From NCBI GenBank assembly GCA_030426865.1, contig JAUHXN010000167.1, positions 1 to 6,421 of the forward strand: 6,421 nt of DNA. Direction: 5' to 3'. How positions within the stretch are numbered: the first letter of the stretch is position 1; each line of letters starts with the position of its first letter. The position numbers and the translations under genes are program-made. The notes under the pieces were generated by a model, which was given only the letters and a program-made list of their open reading frames with translations, did no database searches and was not told the DNA's origin. Of the stretch, positions 6,037 through 6,421 are shown piece after piece. The stretch comes from a bacterium. Its GTDB lineage: Bacteria > Bacteroidota > Ignavibacteria > Kapaibacteriales > UBA2268.

Positions 6037-6060
6037 TTCACTCGACTAAGTTGAACTGAA
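6037..6060. repeat. Repeat unit R5 overlapping the end of a gene
   Basis: TTCA (6037-6040) and TGAA (6057-6060) are inverted ends. On the minus strand the unit reads TTCAGTTCAACTTAGTCGAG then TGAA. This resembles the R1/R3 type in the opposite orientation (core GTTnAnCTTAGTCGA). It contains the last six codons and the TGA stop of the gene at 6421-6038, so the repeat and the coding region share sequence. Confidence 0.5.
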
Positions 6061-6421
6061 TAAAACTGAATTCTAATGTCAAAATAGAATCTTCAATATC
6101 AAACTGATTAACTAACTTCAGTTTCTTGTATTCTACCTTGCTGAACTTTGAAATAGATAGCCTAGTTTTAATTATTTCAATTTCGGGGTTACTACTACTA
6201 AATGCAAATTCAACTGAGTCGTCATATGGACTATAATTATGGACTGGTTTACCAAAAATTATTATTAATTCTTTTAATGTAATATTTAAATGCCATACAA
6301 TAGCTTTAAGTTTATAATTATTCGAATCATCATATACAATTTCTATATTTTGAAATCTAGAATCTTTTGGTATCAAAGATCTTCTAATTAAGTAGGGCTT
6401 ATACTCTTTATACGGTAATTC
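6038..6421 (-). CDS. Unrecognised protein, C-terminal part only
   Basis: The frame is open from the right edge of the window to TGA at 6040-6038, giving 127 residues. A TTG at 6376-6374 could be taken as a start, but fifteen in-frame sense codons precede it up to the edge (beginning ELPYKEYKPYLIRR), so the real start is most likely outside the window. The visible part has no signal peptide, transmembrane segment or catalytic motif. It is strand-rich and hydrophilic, with IVWHLNITLKELIIIFGKP (41-59), YSPYDDSVEFAFSS (63-76) and IEIIKTRLSISKFSKVEYKK (81-100). The alternation of short strands would fit a small beta-sheet domain. I do not recognise a family. The last six residues (QFNLVE) and the stop are encoded by repeat unit R5, so the natural C-terminus may have been altered. 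Confidence 0.6.
   Translation of the reverse strand, partial: ELPYKEYKPYLIRRSLIPKDSRFQNIEIVYDDSNNYKLKAIVWHLNITLKELIIIFGKPVHNYSPYDDSVEFAFSSSNPEIEIIKTRLSISKFSKVEYKKLKLVNQFDIEDSILTLEFSFIQFNLVE

Larger units (their letters stand above)
5697..6037. other. Gene-free gap filled with short repeat elements
   Basis: This 341-base stretch lies between two same-strand genes. Frames of about 70 codons exist on both strands (5981-5772 minus, 5827-6054 plus), but they are read through palindromic repeats, show no protein-like motif, and are rejected. Instead the gap holds several short GC-richer elements, listed separately, separated by AT-rich spacers such as 5847-5900. The folK promoter must lie here unless transcription enters from the upstream gene. 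I could not pick out a convincing promoter of either sigma-70 type or the Bacteroidota TTG/TAnnTTTG type. No tRNA-like or riboswitch-like fold is apparent. Confidence 0.75.

Noticed and set aside
5827..6054. 75-codon plus-strand frame in the same gap
   Set aside because: It also runs through the repeats, overlaps the end of the minus-strand gene, and shows only a composition-driven hydrophobic stretch.
5732..6060. CRISPR array or integron-like attachment sites
   Set aside because: The units differ in sequence, length, orientation and spacing, unlike a CRISPR array. No integrase, cas gene or cassette structure is present in the window.
6374..6376. TTG as the start of the right-edge gene
   Set aside because: The frame stays open for fifteen more codons to the window edge and the TTG has no ribosome binding site, so the gene is better treated as 5'-truncated by the window.

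Overview
The window is AT-rich. Every gene I can support lies on the minus strand, so transcription runs from high to low coordinates. The gene types suggest the Bacteroidota/Chlorobiota/Ignavibacteriota (FCB) group: a DUF6588-like outer-membrane protein with a Bacteroidota-style lipoprotein, a YbbR-domain protein, and mostly weak Shine-Dalgarno sites. The phylum is an inference; no rRNA or other firm phylogenetic marker is present.

Layout in transcription order. (1) 6421-6038: the 3' part of an unrecognised gene whose start lies outside the window; its last six codons and stop lie inside a short dispersed-type repeat. (2) 6037-5697: a 341-base gap with no credible gene. It holds a cluster of short, partly palindromic, GC-richer elements, most of which share a GAGC..GAAG-like core. 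(3) 5696-2344: a tight three-gene unit, folK (folate synthesis), dnaG (primase) and a YbbR/CdaR-like membrane-anchored protein. One base separates folK and dnaG, and dnaG overlaps the YbbR gene by 17 bases, so co-transcription and translational coupling are likely. (4) 2275-477: an envelope pair, a DUF6588-like outer-membrane beta-barrel protein with a strong Shine-Dalgarno site, then a small lipoprotein. A clear rho-independent terminator at 445-418 closes this unit. (5) 402-1: a DUF1801-family gene that runs off the left edge.

Two observations stand out. DnaG keeps its catalytic TOPRIM residues, but all four expected zinc ligands of its N-terminal CHC2 domain are replaced (S38, T41, D59, S62), so it looks like a zinc-free primase. 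The gap upstream of folK is packed with five or six related or composite short repeats, one of which supplies the end of a coding sequence. I saw no CRISPR array, tRNA, rRNA, transposase, toxin-antitoxin pair or defence system.
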